Assembly (NCBI GenBank): GCA_046483315.1
Contig: JAWODJ010000021.1
Span: forward strand, 1-64,000
Source of the DNA: PXAP01 sp046483315
GTDB lineage: Bacteria > Bacteroidota > Bacteroidia > Bacteroidales > PUMT01
Direction of reading: 5' to 3'
Length of the DNA: 64,000 bases
Shown here one piece after another: positions 1-9,687 of the stretch. Made by a program: the position numbers and the translations under genes. The notes under the pieces were generated by a model. That model was given only the letters and a program-made list of their open reading frames with translations, was not told the DNA's origin and made no database searches. The number at the start of each line of letters is the position of its first letter. Position 1 is the stretch's first letter.

Positions 1-76
1 TAATTATCTCGTCCTGTTCAAACAATGCAGCTTTTGCCTGGGTATTTCCTGAGTCTATAACGAGGTTTAAGGACAT
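1..76 (-). CDS. coaX: Type III pantothenate kinase, N-terminal fragment (cut by window edge)
   Basis: The reverse strand reads MSLNLVIDSGNTQAKAALF from an ATG at 76-74, open to the window edge. The N-terminal pattern NLVIDxGNTxxKxxxF is the phosphate-binding strand of type III pantothenate kinases (ASKHA fold), which phosphorylate pantothenate in the first step of coenzyme A synthesis. Only about 25 residues are visible, so the call rests on this one motif, and completeness cannot be judged. The gene is divergent from tRNA-Phe. Confidence 0.7.
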   Translation of the reverse strand, partial: MSLNLVIDSGNTQAKAALFEQDEII

Positions 77-296
77 GCTTCTTTTTTGATAAATAAATCC
101 GGGGGCACGAAGTTACGCAATAATTTGAGCCGATTTAGGATAAAGGGAATTTTTCTGAAAATAAAAATGACTGTATATTGCTGGTTATGTGCAGAGTAAA
201 TACAAAAGGATGATTTTGGTTTAAATAATGAATCTGCTTCTTTCAGATAGGTTTTATTTCAACAAAGAATTTTTTAATCAAAAAAATTAAAACAAC

Positions 297-326
297 TTGC
301 CAGTTAAAAATGTTTGCGTAAATTTG
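297..326 (+). promoter_or_regulatory. Bacteroidota-type promoter of tRNA-Phe
   Basis: A TAAATTTG box at 319-326 matches the Bacteroidota -7 consensus TAnnTTTG. A TTG at 297-299 lies 19 nt upstream, in the usual -33 position. The tRNA begins 17 nt downstream of the box. Confidence 0.65.
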
Positions 327-343
327 CATCGTCAAAACGACGG

Positions 344-394
<51 letters not shown>

Positions 395-416
<22 letters not shown>

Positions 417-464
417 CATCAGCAGGCAGTCCTCCGACTGCCTTTTTCTGTTTTTGGAAAGGAA
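395..464 (+). repeat. 70-bp direct repeat, copy 1 (tRNA-Phe 3' end plus terminator)
   Basis: This segment runs from the T-arm of tRNA-Phe through its terminator and 17 further bases. It is identical over 70 bp to 534-603. Copy 1 belongs to the intact tRNA gene. The sequence between the copies (465-533) encodes no tRNA 5' half. Confidence 0.9.
424..447 (+). terminator. Rho-independent terminator of tRNA-Phe
   Basis: Stem AGGCAGTC (424-431), loop CTCC, stem GACTGCCT (436-443), then a run of T. The same hairpin recurs at 563-582 in the second repeat copy. Confidence 0.85.
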
Positions 465-496
465 TCGAATCCATCTCCGCAGACCGGCTCCTCACT

Positions 497-521
497 AAAT
501 TAGCCCACCGGGCTAATTTTT
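497..521 (+). terminator. Terminator-like hairpin between the tRNA-end repeats
   Basis: A perfect 10-bp stem AAATTAGCCC (497-506), loop ACC, GGGCTAATTT (510-519), then T. It is the only structured element in the 69-bp spacer. It may be a leftover terminator of lost sequence. Confidence 0.6.
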
Positions 522-533
522 AACGTTCGTCCC

Positions 534-603
534 GGTTCGATTCCGGGTGGTACCACATCAGCAGGCAGTCCTCCGACTGCCTTTTTCTGTTTTTGGAAAG
601 GAA
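534..603 (+). repeat. 70-bp direct repeat, copy 2 (tRNA-Phe 3' fragment)
   Basis: Exact copy of 395-464, starting in the T-loop and including the acceptor 3' strand and terminator. The 5' part of a tRNA is absent here, so this is a tRNA remnant and not a second gene. Such 3'-end duplications are typical att-site scars of tRNA-targeting integrative elements, but a local tandem duplication is an alternative. Confidence 0.85.
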
Positions 604-648
604 CAACAATATCTCATGACGGTTCTTACGGGTATCCGGTCTTATTAT

Positions 649-1392
649 TTACTTTTTCACAGGATAGATTATATTATTGATAAGTCCGATTGCTTCAATA
701 AGATCTGCTTCGTTCCTTATCCTGTTACGATTACGTCTGAGCGTACTTCTGATCTCAATGCGTTTACCGGGAAAGGCATTGTAAAGGGATCTTCTGTTTC
801 TGCTCACCGGGATAACCGTTGCATCTTCCAGTACCAGGAAATATTTATGGTCGCTCATTAGCGAGATCCTTGAAACCAGTCTGTTATCCAATCTTGTTGT
901 TTTAGTGGAACCTGACTCCCTGAATACTCTCCTGGAGTATAATGAGATACTGTTTTCGTAGAGCAACCTGGCAAAAATATCCTGCTCTCTTCCGGTTTCG
1001 TTTACTGTTTTTATCCGTTTAAACTCAATAATATTGCCCGAATCGTCATTGATTACGGTAAACCCGCTTAGAAGCAGTTTATCCAGCATAACATGCCGGT
1101 ATATTGCAGGATGAAGCCAGAAAACCTCATCCATATATGCATTGTACTGGATTTTCTGATTTTTTACAATATCGCCTGAAATGAGCGTAACGTTCCCTGT
1201 CATCCAGTTGTCGAAATAATACTGGCTGTTTGAAAATCTTTCCGCCGGAGTGAACAGTTCTCCGGACAGACATGGTTCGAATGATATATCACGACTTTGT
1301 TTTGTGGAGTGGGTTATATCCTGTGCTTTTAAAAAACTGAAGCAGGTTAACAACAGTAATAATAATGGAATTTGTCTGACAGTTAATTGCAT
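649..1392 (-). CDS. Secreted protein of unknown function, last gene of TonB/DUF4249 operon
   Basis: The 247-residue product starts with a hydrophobic signal peptide (about residues 5-23, ending FLKAQ) and so should be exported. I do not recognise the mature domain. It is mixed alpha/beta-looking, rich in Arg and Ile, with no cysteine motif or transmembrane segment after the signal. The gene begins about 30 bp after the MG2-like gene on the same strand and probably ends a four-gene operon headed by the TonB receptor. A role at the cell surface with these partners is inferred only from position. Confidence 0.7.
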   Translation of the reverse strand: MQLTVRQIPLLLLLLTCFSFLKAQDITHSTKQSRDISFEPCLSGELFTPAERFSNSQYYFDNWMTGNVTLISGDIVKNQKIQYNAYMDEVFWLHPAIYRHVMLDKLLLSGFTVINDDSGNIIEFKRIKTVNETGREQDIFARLLYENSISLYSRRVFRESGSTKTTRLDNRLVSRISLMSDHKYFLVLEDATVIPVSRNRRSLYNAFPGKRIEIRSTLRRNRNRIRNEADLIEAIGLINNIIYPVKK

Positions 1393-1422
1393 AGTTGTTT
1401 ATTATAAAAATGTCTGTTACTT

Positions 1423-3147
1423 TTATTTTACAGTGATTTCTTTTACTCCCCACAGCTTTTTACCTGCAGAGGTGATGCCTGTAACAATTACCACAAAATC
1501 TCCTGTCAGTTCACTTGTGTAAAACAGGGATTTATATTTACTTCCATTTTTTAGTATAATGCCCGGTTCCCAGAAAAGCAATTGACGGAAGTCCGGTTTT
1601 TCTGTGTAATGTTCCGGGTTTTCCAGAGGGTTCGGAATATTACAGCCTGATTTTTGAAGAAGTTCATTATTTTCAAAAATTGTATGAGGTTCAGGAAGAT
1701 TACTATGCCTGTAAAGTTCGTTCCTGGTGAAAACGGCAAGAATGCCGGGGAAAATAATATCTCCGAACACCCACTGGTAATTATGCACTTCAATCCGCTC
1801 TATATCATTGCTTGCAAGGTGCATTATGCTGTTAATGTTGTTAATTATCAGACCGTCAAGGAATATTGCAGGTTCTTCACTGAAGAATGAATACTCCGAT
1901 CTCTGATCGAGCATTCTTGCCTGGAAAATATCGTTTTGTTTCCTTATTCTTATAAACCGTAGAAGCTCTCTTGATATTTCCTGGAAATCATTGAGATGTT
2001 CAAAATTTTCGGGATATATTGTATGCAATGGCTTTGAATATACAAGCGGAGGATGGTGGTTATTTTTTTCAAGGGACTCCTGTGTATTTGACGGCGGAGG
2101 GTCATAAATTTTGCGGACCCTTACCACATCCTGTGAGAACAATATGTATTCCCTGGTATTGTTATCCACTAAGACAGGACCGGTTGCCCTTGCCGGGAGA
2201 CTGGTTTTCTCATCAATGATTATGTTTAAGTTATTTTCTTCAATATCCTGATCGAGAGTGATATAAAGATCCCTGCCTTCATAGAAACGGTTAAGCAGAA
2301 GATAAAACCTGCCGTCGGGATGTGTACTGGTATTTTTCAGGGTTACTTTCTTGCCGGGAGTTGTAAGCAGCACTTTTACATTATCAATACCCTTATCTGT
2401 TCTGGCATCGGTCACTCTCCCGGAGAGAATAAACCCCTGATCCTCTTTTATATGAGGGTATTCTGCCGGTATTGATGTTTCTTCTGAAGGGGTAGTTTGT
2501 GAGCCAAAAGGATCTAACAGTGATTTTTCAGGGACAATGGCGACTGACATATATACCATTGAATCAATTCTCCCCGGATCAATCACTATCTGTGCCACCT
2601 GGTTTATATCATATTCACTGCTGCAGGTATTTACAATGATCCGGGATTTGTCGGATCTTTCTTCGGCACGGACTGTTTTCAGGTAACCAGTCTGGTTATC
2701 ACCCCCCTGAATAGCTTCCATGCTCTTGTCAAAACGGTTTATGATCATCAGGCTCTTATTTGAAAAAGTATCGTCGCCAAAATTCTTCATCCAGCTGGTA
2801 AACGAGGTAAGCTGATAAATACCGGTAGAAAGTGTATCCGGCAAATATATTCGTCCCCATGTCCCGCTCTCTTCAATTTCTGCTGCAACTGAGACAATAT
2901 TTGTATTCTTGTCATTTCTGAGAACAAGGTAGGCAATCCTGCTAAGGCTTTCATTCTCTTTACCCGGATACATGTAAAGCCTGAAAAACATCTCTTCTCC
3001 TGAAATGTAAATGTCACGGTCGGTGTGCACATATATCTCTTCGCCGGCCGGCCTGAAGTTTATCTGAGACGCAGATAAGCAGGGGAGATAAAAAATTAGT
3101 GATACTGAAATAGAAAAAAATATTCTTAAAACAGACATAATTAACAT
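1423..3147 (-). CDS. MG2-like/carboxypeptidase-regulatory/plug-like surface protein
   Basis: The N-terminal signal segment is followed by the signature IYVHTDRDIYISGEEMFF, the opening strand of the MG2-like (macroglobulin) domain common in Bacteroidota outer-membrane-associated proteins. A carboxypeptidase-regulatory-like unit lies near residues 240-300 (GRVTDARTDKGIDNVKVLL). Near residues 420-460 a segment (AIFLDGLIINN followed by DIERIEV) resembles a TonB-receptor plug, yet no beta-barrel follows. I chose the ATG at 3147, 2 nt after the DUF4249 stop, over an upstream TTG at 3162 that would overlap it. The product is about 574 residues. It probably works with the receptor and lipoprotein encoded upstream. 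Confidence 0.8.
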   Translation of the reverse strand: MLIMSVLRIFFSISVSLIFYLPCLSASQINFRPAGEEIYVHTDRDIYISGEEMFFRLYMYPGKENESLSRIAYLVLRNDKNTNIVSVAAEIEESGTWGRIYLPDTLSTGIYQLTSFTSWMKNFGDDTFSNKSLMIINRFDKSMEAIQGGDNQTGYLKTVRAEERSDKSRIIVNTCSSEYDINQVAQIVIDPGRIDSMVYMSVAIVPEKSLLDPFGSQTTPSEETSIPAEYPHIKEDQGFILSGRVTDARTDKGIDNVKVLLTTPGKKVTLKNTSTHPDGRFYLLLNRFYEGRDLYITLDQDIEENNLNIIIDEKTSLPARATGPVLVDNNTREYILFSQDVVRVRKIYDPPPSNTQESLEKNNHHPPLVYSKPLHTIYPENFEHLNDFQEISRELLRFIRIRKQNDIFQARMLDQRSEYSFFSEEPAIFLDGLIINNINSIMHLASNDIERIEVHNYQWVFGDIIFPGILAVFTRNELYRHSNLPEPHTIFENNELLQKSGCNIPNPLENPEHYTEKPDFRQLLFWEPGIILKNGSKYKSLFYTSELTGDFVVIVTGITSAGKKLWGVKEITVK

Positions 3148-3149
3148 TT

Positions 3150-4241
3150 TTAATAAACCCAAAGGGGAGGAATTGTCTCAAGAAAGCATTCATGCCGGGG
3201 TAAATGATCCAGATCATGTGTTTTTTCAAAAACGATATTTATCTCACGGAATGGCTCAGGATTCATGGCAAAAGATGCCGATGCCTTACCGGAAACTTCA
3301 AAAAAACCGAGTGCGGTTTTTTCATTATCATCAGCAGAGAAGACATTCCCGTCAAGCCTGACGGCCACAGGATCAAATAGTTTGCCTTCCGCGCTTATAA
3401 GCTTTTCAAGATTACGGTAATAGTTGTAGCCTGCCTCGTTAAGACTGTAGTGATCTATTATAACTATTCTTCTTACAATATCGCCAAAAGACCGAGTGCC
3501 CTGGTAGTATTTTTTTTCTTTAGGTATAAAACCGAAATTATGATTCACTATTTCACGGCTGAGAGATTGCTCCCTGGCTTTGGTAATATTTGGATAACCA
3601 CCTGTTCTGTTTCTTATCCTGCAAAAGTAAACAGGAGGATCGTGCGAAGGGTCGTCGGGGTTTCTTTGCTCTTTCATCATCCGGTATTGAAGCATTATGT
3701 CAACCTCGAATCGCATCCTGGGGAAAACATCCCTTACGTTTCTGACATCCCCGAAAATATCAATTGCTTCAATTGTCTCAATTATAACCTCTCCCTCATT
3801 GGACGGGGTCTCCATTATCTTATCAGGCCGGTATACGCCAGTAAGACTGTCTGTTTTGTGGTTAACAGGGATAAGAAGCTGAGGTGAAGACCGGTATTCC
3901 TCTCCTTCGGGGGTTATAATTTTTAATGTATACTCCCTGTTGGGCATTCCCCTGAAATCAGCAGAACTCTGGTAACAGCCAGGCATAATTTCATTAAACA
4001 TCTCTGTGTGTCCGGTATTATCCATTACATACACCTCAGCATTTTCAAGAGGTTGTTGATTGTGCTGCTGGTTGAAGGGGGTGGACCGGAACAGACTTAC
4101 GTAGTGAGGCCCCGTTGCGTCGGTTATCAGTCCCTCAACCACAAGGATATTTTCAGGAACCTCTACCAGGGGATCATATGGTTCGCTGCAATGGCAGAGG
4201 ATCAATATAAAAGTAAATACTATAGTTATATTAAGCTTCAT
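3150..4241 (-). CDS. DUF4249 family lipoprotein
   Basis: The 363-residue product starts with a short hydrophobic leader and cysteines at 16 and 18 (LILCHCSEPYDP), consistent with lipidation. ILVVEGLITDATGPHYVSL is the characteristic start of DUF4249 proteins, which in Bacteroidota sit beside TonB-dependent receptors and are thought to be surface-exposed partners. It lies about 50 bp downstream of the receptor gene and 2 nt upstream of the MG2-like gene, so co-transcription is likely. The ligand is unknown. Confidence 0.88.
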   Translation of the reverse strand: MKLNITIVFTFILILCHCSEPYDPLVEVPENILVVEGLITDATGPHYVSLFRSTPFNQQHNQQPLENAEVYVMDNTGHTEMFNEIMPGCYQSSADFRGMPNREYTLKIITPEGEEYRSSPQLLIPVNHKTDSLTGVYRPDKIMETPSNEGEVIIETIEAIDIFGDVRNVRDVFPRMRFEVDIMLQYRMMKEQRNPDDPSHDPPVYFCRIRNRTGGYPNITKAREQSLSREIVNHNFGFIPKEKKYYQGTRSFGDIVRRIVIIDHYSLNEAGYNYYRNLEKLISAEGKLFDPVAVRLDGNVFSADDNEKTALGFFEVSGKASASFAMNPEPFREINIVFEKTHDLDHLPRHECFLETIPPLWVY

Positions 4242-4290
4242 ATAAACAGAAAGATATTTATTATTACCATAATGTGCACTCTATACATGG

Positions 4291-6996
4291 TCAGAATGAG
4301 AAATTATATGTAAGTGTTGGGAACGGTCTTCCGATAATATACATTTTATACAGACTGTAACGGCTGAAATTATTTTCCTCGCTGGGGATATCTTTTTGGT
4401 AGTAAACGGAATAAGCATTTTTCCGGCCGTAAATATTAATCAGCGAAAGAGTCCAGCTACCTTTTCCCCGCCTGTCCTTTCTCAGATTTTCACCAAAATG
4501 CAGGGCAATATCAAGTCTGTGGTAATCAGGCATCCTGTATTTATTTCTTTCGGAATAATGTATCAATTGTTCCTCGCCAAAATTATAGGAAAGTTCAGGC
4601 AGAGTTACCGGCCTGCCGCTGTTCCAGGTAAATGTAGCATTCACCCGCCAGCGACGGGAGATATTATAATTGGTGTTTATTACAAGGTTATGAGGCCTGT
4701 CATGATTTGAAGGAAAGTATTTGTTATTGTTGATCCTGTTAACTCCCATTTCTTCGTCGGTCCTGAGCCGTGTGGCTGAATAGGTATAGCTGGCCCATCC
4801 TGTTACCCGTCCGGAGATTTTATTTATATAGAACTCTGCTCCGTAACTGTAACCTAAAGCATTTATCAAATCTGCTTCAAGTGTTTCGTTCATCATAAGT
4901 TGTGCACCGGTTTTATATTCAACTATATTACCCAGGTTTTTGAAGTATATTTCTACCGAGCTTTCAATTGTATTGTTACTGAAATTCCTGAAATAGCCGA
5001 CTGCAAACTGGTCGGCTCTCAGTGGCATGAGATATTTGTCACTTAATTTCCAAATATCAGAAGGGGTCATTACCGATGTGTTTGATATGAGATTTATATA
5101 TTGATTGATCCTGTTGTAGCTCAGCTTCAGGGATCCTGTTTCCCCAACTCCATAACGCAAACTCAACCTTGGCTCCAGTCCGCCATAACCTGCAGCAATC
5201 TCATTTTTTCCGTAAGTGACCGTGTCGGTTATATTTTCTCTTGATATCTGTTCGCCCGGCAGATAATTGAATTGTGTTGAAGGCCCGAGATTATAAAACC
5301 TGTTGTAACGCAGTCCGGCCTCTGCCTCTATCTTATGACTCAGTGTAAACCTGTTGCTTAAAAACAGGGCCAGCTCAACCGCCTTTTCGTTATCAAGACT
5401 GAAGTGATCTATGAAGGATTTTTCACCAAGGGGACTGATCTTTCCTGGATTTATCGCATATCTTACACCGTTAAACCCAAATTCAATATTATGATCTTCA
5501 CCGGGATAATAGTTAAACAGCCACTTCAGATTATTGTAGTCAATGGAGGTATTTAGCTCCCAGGCCTCGTTAGGATTTATTTCTTCTTTTTCAGATACCT
5601 GGTAATCGTATCTGCTGAATCCTGTACTCAGGCTGAAAGTTAATTTATCACTCAGAACCGAATTCCATCTGGCCGATCCGAGGTTGTTGGTGTACCGGTA
5701 ATCGGTTGTTCCGGCAAGTCTGAACCCATCATAGCTTTGATATGCGAAAAATGAAAAACTATTGTTTTGAGAAGGATTGAATGATAAGGTTCCTCCGAAA
5801 TCATGGAATTTTGCAGAACTGTTCATAAGGTCAGTATCGGGGATTTCATTCAGAAGCCAGTCCGAGTAACTTGCACGACCTCCAAGGGTAAAAGATAGTT
5901 TTTCACTTACAACTGGTACTTCAAGATTAACGCGGCTGTTTATTAGTCCGATTCCTCCGCTTAGCGCCGGCTTTTCAGGGATTTGATTTTTAAGTCTGAT
6001 ATCCATCACCGCAGATGCCCTTTCACCGTATCTTGCCGGTATTCCTGCCTTTATGAGGCTTACGCTGTTTACCATATCGGGATTTATTACTGATGTCAGA
6101 CCAAAAAGATGTGAAGAGTTAAAAACAGGTACATCTTCTATCAGTATCAGATTCTGGTCTGCACTGCCTCCCCGGACATGAAATCCTGTGCCAAATTCCC
6201 CTACTGTCTGTATTCCCGGCATCATACTGATGCTTCTCAGAATATCCTGTTCACCGAATGAGCCGGGCAGCTCTCTTATGGATTTTGCATCAAGTGTTAT
6301 CATACTCATCTGGGCACGTGCTACATTTTCTTCAGCCCTTCTTGCCCTGATTGTAACTTCATCTATAATATGTGTCTCTTCGAAGATCTCAAAACTGACG
6401 CTGTCGCTTCCATAAAGGTTTACACGTCTGACAAGTTCCTCGAAACCGACATAAGAAACTCTCAGCAGATGCTCTCCCACAGGTAGTTCAAGTGAGAATT
6501 TGCCATCTATCCCTGTTGATACACCCGTTTTGGTTTCATCATCATAAACTACAGCGCCCAGTAAAGGTTCATGTGTACTTCCGTCATATATTTTTCCTGA
6601 AATTACTGCCGTGGAGTACTTTCCGTATTCAGCGGGATCGCCTATATTGACAATGTTGTCTTTTATGCTTACAACATGCCGCTCTATTTCCCCGGAAGGG
6701 ACAATAACAATGATGTGTTCATAATATAATGGCGTAAGATGGTGATCATCCGTGATATCTTTAAGTGCCTCTTCAATAGGCAGATCCACTATGCCGGTGG
6801 AGTATTTTTTATCTTCAAACCACTCACTTTTAAAGTATATCCTGGTTTTGTGTTTTTCTTCCAGTAACTTAATGATATTACCGGTATTAACATATTCATC
6901 CACCGATGAGTCTGCCGGATCCTGCGATACGGATATCAGGGAAGTGCAGGTAAAGAAAAGTACCGTCAGGAGAACATTATTTTTAAAAGATAACAT
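4291..6996 (-). CDS. TonB-dependent receptor with STN and carboxypeptidase-regulatory domains
   Basis: 901 residues. A signal peptide (1-25) is followed by an STN-like secretin/TonB short domain (about 38-105). Next come a CarboxypepD_reg-like domain (about 132-205; ISGKIYDGSTHEPLLGAVV), a plug (about 225-340; ELPGSFGEQDILRSISMMPG and GFHVRGG), and a 22-strand-type barrel to the C-terminus, which ends in aromatic Phe (TYNFSF). The N-terminal STN domain suggests either signalling to an anti-sigma factor or receptor gating, but no FecI/FecR pair is nearby. The gene heads the 6996-to-649 operon. The substrate cannot be told from sequence. Confidence 0.92.
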   Translation of the reverse strand: MLSFKNNVLLTVLFFTCTSLISVSQDPADSSVDEYVNTGNIIKLLEEKHKTRIYFKSEWFEDKKYSTGIVDLPIEEALKDITDDHHLTPLYYEHIIVIVPSGEIERHVVSIKDNIVNIGDPAEYGKYSTAVISGKIYDGSTHEPLLGAVVYDDETKTGVSTGIDGKFSLELPVGEHLLRVSYVGFEELVRRVNLYGSDSVSFEIFEETHIIDEVTIRARRAEENVARAQMSMITLDAKSIRELPGSFGEQDILRSISMMPGIQTVGEFGTGFHVRGGSADQNLILIEDVPVFNSSHLFGLTSVINPDMVNSVSLIKAGIPARYGERASAVMDIRLKNQIPEKPALSGGIGLINSRVNLEVPVVSEKLSFTLGGRASYSDWLLNEIPDTDLMNSSAKFHDFGGTLSFNPSQNNSFSFFAYQSYDGFRLAGTTDYRYTNNLGSARWNSVLSDKLTFSLSTGFSRYDYQVSEKEEINPNEAWELNTSIDYNNLKWLFNYYPGEDHNIEFGFNGVRYAINPGKISPLGEKSFIDHFSLDNEKAVELALFLSNRFTLSHKIEAEAGLRYNRFYNLGPSTQFNYLPGEQISRENITDTVTYGKNEIAAGYGGLEPRLSLRYGVGETGSLKLSYNRINQYINLISNTSVMTPSDIWKLSDKYLMPLRADQFAVGYFRNFSNNTIESSVEIYFKNLGNIVEYKTGAQLMMNETLEADLINALGYSYGAEFYINKISGRVTGWASYTYSATRLRTDEEMGVNRINNNKYFPSNHDRPHNLVINTNYNISRRWRVNATFTWNSGRPVTLPELSYNFGEEQLIHYSERNKYRMPDYHRLDIALHFGENLRKDRRGKGSWTLSLINIYGRKNAYSVYYQKDIPSEENNFSRYSLYKMYIIGRPFPTLTYNFSF

Positions 6997-7293
6997 AATT
7001 CATTAAAAGCTTTCCGGTAATAATCAATAAATATTAATATCACAAACGGAGATAAATTATCACCATTTCTATCAGGTAAATATTAAGTTCAGGGCAGGGT
7101 TATTAAATGTTTTGGCAGATATTACTGCGGATCACATTTTTTGAATCTGCCAGCGAATATATATAATATTAACGGCGTTTCATTAAATAATTGCCGTCTT
7201 TTATAAATTAATTTACTTTCCGGGTGAAGGTTGTTTTCATTAAATGGGATTACTTAAAGGACAGGTGCAGAAAATATTTGCCGGTTGGAAAAA

Positions 7294-7965
7294 TTAAAAC
7301 TCTGCATTCCGGTCAGTTTTGCCATTGGTACAGCAGGTAAAGAAATAGCTTGTTTTTGTTGACTGGTCATCATAGGTAAAAAGTCCTGATCCGGGAAATG
7401 AAGCCAGAAAATTTATCATCGCGAAATCGCCGATACAAAGAGTGCTGTGCACGAAAAGAGCTGTCAGCGAAGCCCACTTTACTTCCGGCTGTCCAAAAGC
7501 AATGCCGGCAGCAAAAAAAAGATTGATTATCAGAAAAGGAAAAAGGGCTACCAGCAGAAAGGCCTTTTTGTCAGCAACAAAACCAGGGGCACTGGCATAA
7601 AATAGCATTTGTTTAAGGTCCATGCCATATTTTACTTTTTTTGCTCCCGCACACCTGTAAGCCAGTCCGTGAAGAGCCTCATGGAAAGGAATTATCAGGA
7701 TCATGCCTGAAAATACTCCATAAAACATAAATATCCAGTAGGATCCCCAGGATATTTGATGGTATATAATATTATGTGCTGTAACAGCTGCCATCATAAT
7801 AAATAATGCCAGGATAAAGATGTAGAAGAAGAGCATCGGCCATTTAAGAATTTTTAACTGCCTGACTACAAAGAAAACGACTTCTTTGTGCTTAAGAACT
7901 TTAACCAGCCGGTACTTGCTGTTGTTATGCAGATCTTCTATATCTGGATTATTCTGTCCGGCCAT
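7294..7965 (-). CDS. DUF3267 family membrane protein, putative zinc metalloprotease
   Basis: The 223-residue product has hydrophobic segments near residues 42-62, 77-93 and 130-155 and a further one near 165-190. An HEALH motif sits at 95-99 at the end of the second segment (IIPFHEALHGL), which matches the HExxH zinc site of DUF3267 intramembrane-protease-like proteins. The function is unproven in this family. The gene is monocistronic, between the TonB operon (same strand) and gpmI (divergent). Confidence 0.8.
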   Translation of the reverse strand: MAGQNNPDIEDLHNNSKYRLVKVLKHKEVVFFVVRQLKILKWPMLFFYIFILALFIMMAAVTAHNIIYHQISWGSYWIFMFYGVFSGMILIIPFHEALHGLAYRCAGAKKVKYGMDLKQMLFYASAPGFVADKKAFLLVALFPFLIINLFFAAGIAFGQPEVKWASLTALFVHSTLCIGDFAMINFLASFPGSGLFTYDDQSTKTSYFFTCCTNGKTDRNAEF

Positions 7966-8120
7966 CAGATCATTATTTTAAGACAACTTTCCCCGGAAGG
8001 ATTTCATTAATCTCTTTACCGGGGCATAACAGGCTGCTAAATTATTAAAACATTGCTACAGCTGAAAGGGTAGCGGGGATTTATTTTTTGGCGTTAGTTT
8101 TTTCTCTGGCTGAAAAAGAA

Positions 8121-8128
8121 TAATTTTG
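8121..8128 (+). promoter_or_regulatory. -7 box upstream of gpmI
   Basis: TAATTTTG matches TAnnTTTG and lies 35 nt before the gpmI start. No convincing -33 box is seen at the standard spacing; the nearest TTTG (8087-8090) is too far. Confidence 0.4.
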
Positions 8129-8163
8129 CAGGGTATTTTAAAAAACAAGACAAAGAAACTATT

Positions 8164-9687
8164 ATGGAAAACAGGAAAACTATACTTATCATACTTGATG
8201 GCTGGGGAATTGGTAACAAGTCAAAATCAGATATAATATATAATGCCAGTACTCCGGTGATGGACAGGTTAACGGTTAAATATCCAAACTCTAAGTTGCT
8301 GGCATCGGGTGAGAACGTCGGATTGCCGGAAGGTCAGATGGGCAATTCAGAAGTCGGCCATCTCAATATCGGAGCAGGAAGGAAAGTTTATCAGGACCTG
8401 GTTAAGATAAACCTTGCTATAGAAGATGACAGCATATCCGATAATCCTGTCCTGAAAGAGGCAATGGACTATGCGGTGAAAAATGAAAAGGCAGTTCATT
8501 TTCTGGGACTGGTAAGTGACGGGGGCGTTCATTCTTCTGACAAACATCTCTACAAACTATGTGACATAACCGGTGAATACGGATTGAAGGATGTATTTGT
8601 ACATGCCTTTACTGATGGCCGTGATACTGATCCAATGAGCGGTTACGGTTTTATAAAAAATCTTCAGGAACATCTGGAAAAATCGAACGGAAAGATAGCA
8701 TCTGTTGTAGGGCGTTATTATGCAATGGACAGGGATAAGAGGTGGGAAAGGATAAAAGTTGCCTATGACCTTCTTGTTCACGGAAAGGGAAGAAAAACAT
8801 CTGATCTTCTACAGGCGGTTAAAGAGTCTTATGATGAAAATGTTACAGATGAATTTATAAAGCCTGTTGTGAAAGTTGATGATTCGGGGGAGCCGTTGGG
8901 TAAAATAAGGAACGGGGATGTGGTTATTTGCTTTAATTTCCGGACCGACAGGCTCAGGGAGATAACTATTGCCCTTACGCAGAAAGATTTTCCGGAGTTT
9001 GACATGAAGACCATGCCTTTGCATTATGTGACAATGACAAGATATGATGATACTTTCAAAGGGGTTAGAATAATATATGATAAGGATAATTTAACCAATA
9101 CAATGGGAGAGCTGCTCGCTTCGGACGGTAAAAAGCAATTGAGGATTGCTGAAACCGAAAAATACGGGCATGTAACTTTTTTCTTTTCAGGCGGACGTGA
9201 GAAGGAATTCGAGAATGAGAGCCGGATAATGATTCCGTCACCGAAGGTGGCAACTTATGACCTTAAGCCTGAAATGAGTGCCCGGGAGGTTAAGGATGCG
9301 GTTATAAATGAGCTTAACAGCAATAATTTCGATTTTATTTGCCTTAATTTTGCAAATTGTGATATGGTAGGGCATTCGGGGGTATATGATGCAATAATGA
9401 AGGCTGTCGAAACCGTTGATGCCTGTTTGGGTGAGGTTATTGAAGCTGCTGTTGCAAATGGCTATGAAAGTATGATAATTGCAGATCACGGTAATGCAGA
9501 TAATGCTCTTAATCCGGATGGATCGATGAATACCGCCCATTCCCTGAATCCTGTACCCTGCATTCTTGTAACGGAACGTTACAGTGAAATAGATGATGGT
9601 ATTCTTGCCGATGTTGCACCCACCCTTCTTCACTTGATGGGGATTAAAATATCCGGTGAGATGACGGGCAAAGTGCTGGTTAAATGA
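8164..9687 (+). CDS. gpmI: 2,3-bisphosphoglycerate-independent phosphoglycerate mutase
   Basis: 507 residues, the normal length for the cofactor-independent enzyme, which interconverts 3- and 2-phosphoglycerate in glycolysis using two Mn ions and a phosphoserine. Visible signatures are IILDGWGIG (N-terminal metal Asp), GNSEVGHLNIGAGR (catalytic Ser within NSE), HAFTDGRDTDP, and ADHGNAD near the C-terminus (alkaline phosphatase-superfamily metal site). The gene is divergent from DUF3267. The stop overlaps the next ATG in an ATGA (9684-9687), so DUF3109 is translationally coupled. Confidence 0.97.
   Translation: MENRKTILIILDGWGIGNKSKSDIIYNASTPVMDRLTVKYPNSKLLASGENVGLPEGQMGNSEVGHLNIGAGRKVYQDLVKINLAIEDDSISDNPVLKEAMDYAVKNEKAVHFLGLVSDGGVHSSDKHLYKLCDITGEYGLKDVFVHAFTDGRDTDPMSGYGFIKNLQEHLEKSNGKIASVVGRYYAMDRDKRWERIKVAYDLLVHGKGRKTSDLLQAVKESYDENVTDEFIKPVVKVDDSGEPLGKIRNGDVVICFNFRTDRLREITIALTQKDFPEFDMKTMPLHYVTMTRYDDTFKGVRIIYDKDNLTNTMGELLASDGKKQLRIAETEKYGHVTFFFSGGREKEFENESRIMIPSPKVATYDLKPEMSAREVKDAVINELNSNNFDFICLNFANCDMVGHSGVYDAIMKAVETVDACLGEVIEAAVANGYESMIIADHGNADNALNPDGSMNTAHSLNPVPCILVTERYSEIDDGILADVAPTLLHLMGIKISGEMTGKVLVK

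Noticed and set aside
547..861. 104-codon plus-strand ORF at the repeat copy 2
   Set aside because: It begins in the tRNA remnant and runs antisense to the secreted protein gene; no family resemblance.
7001..7293. Regulatory RNA between the TonB operon and DUF3267
   Set aside because: A/T-rich with only a 5-bp weak stem near 7171-7196 and no consensus promoter on either strand; nothing can be supported.
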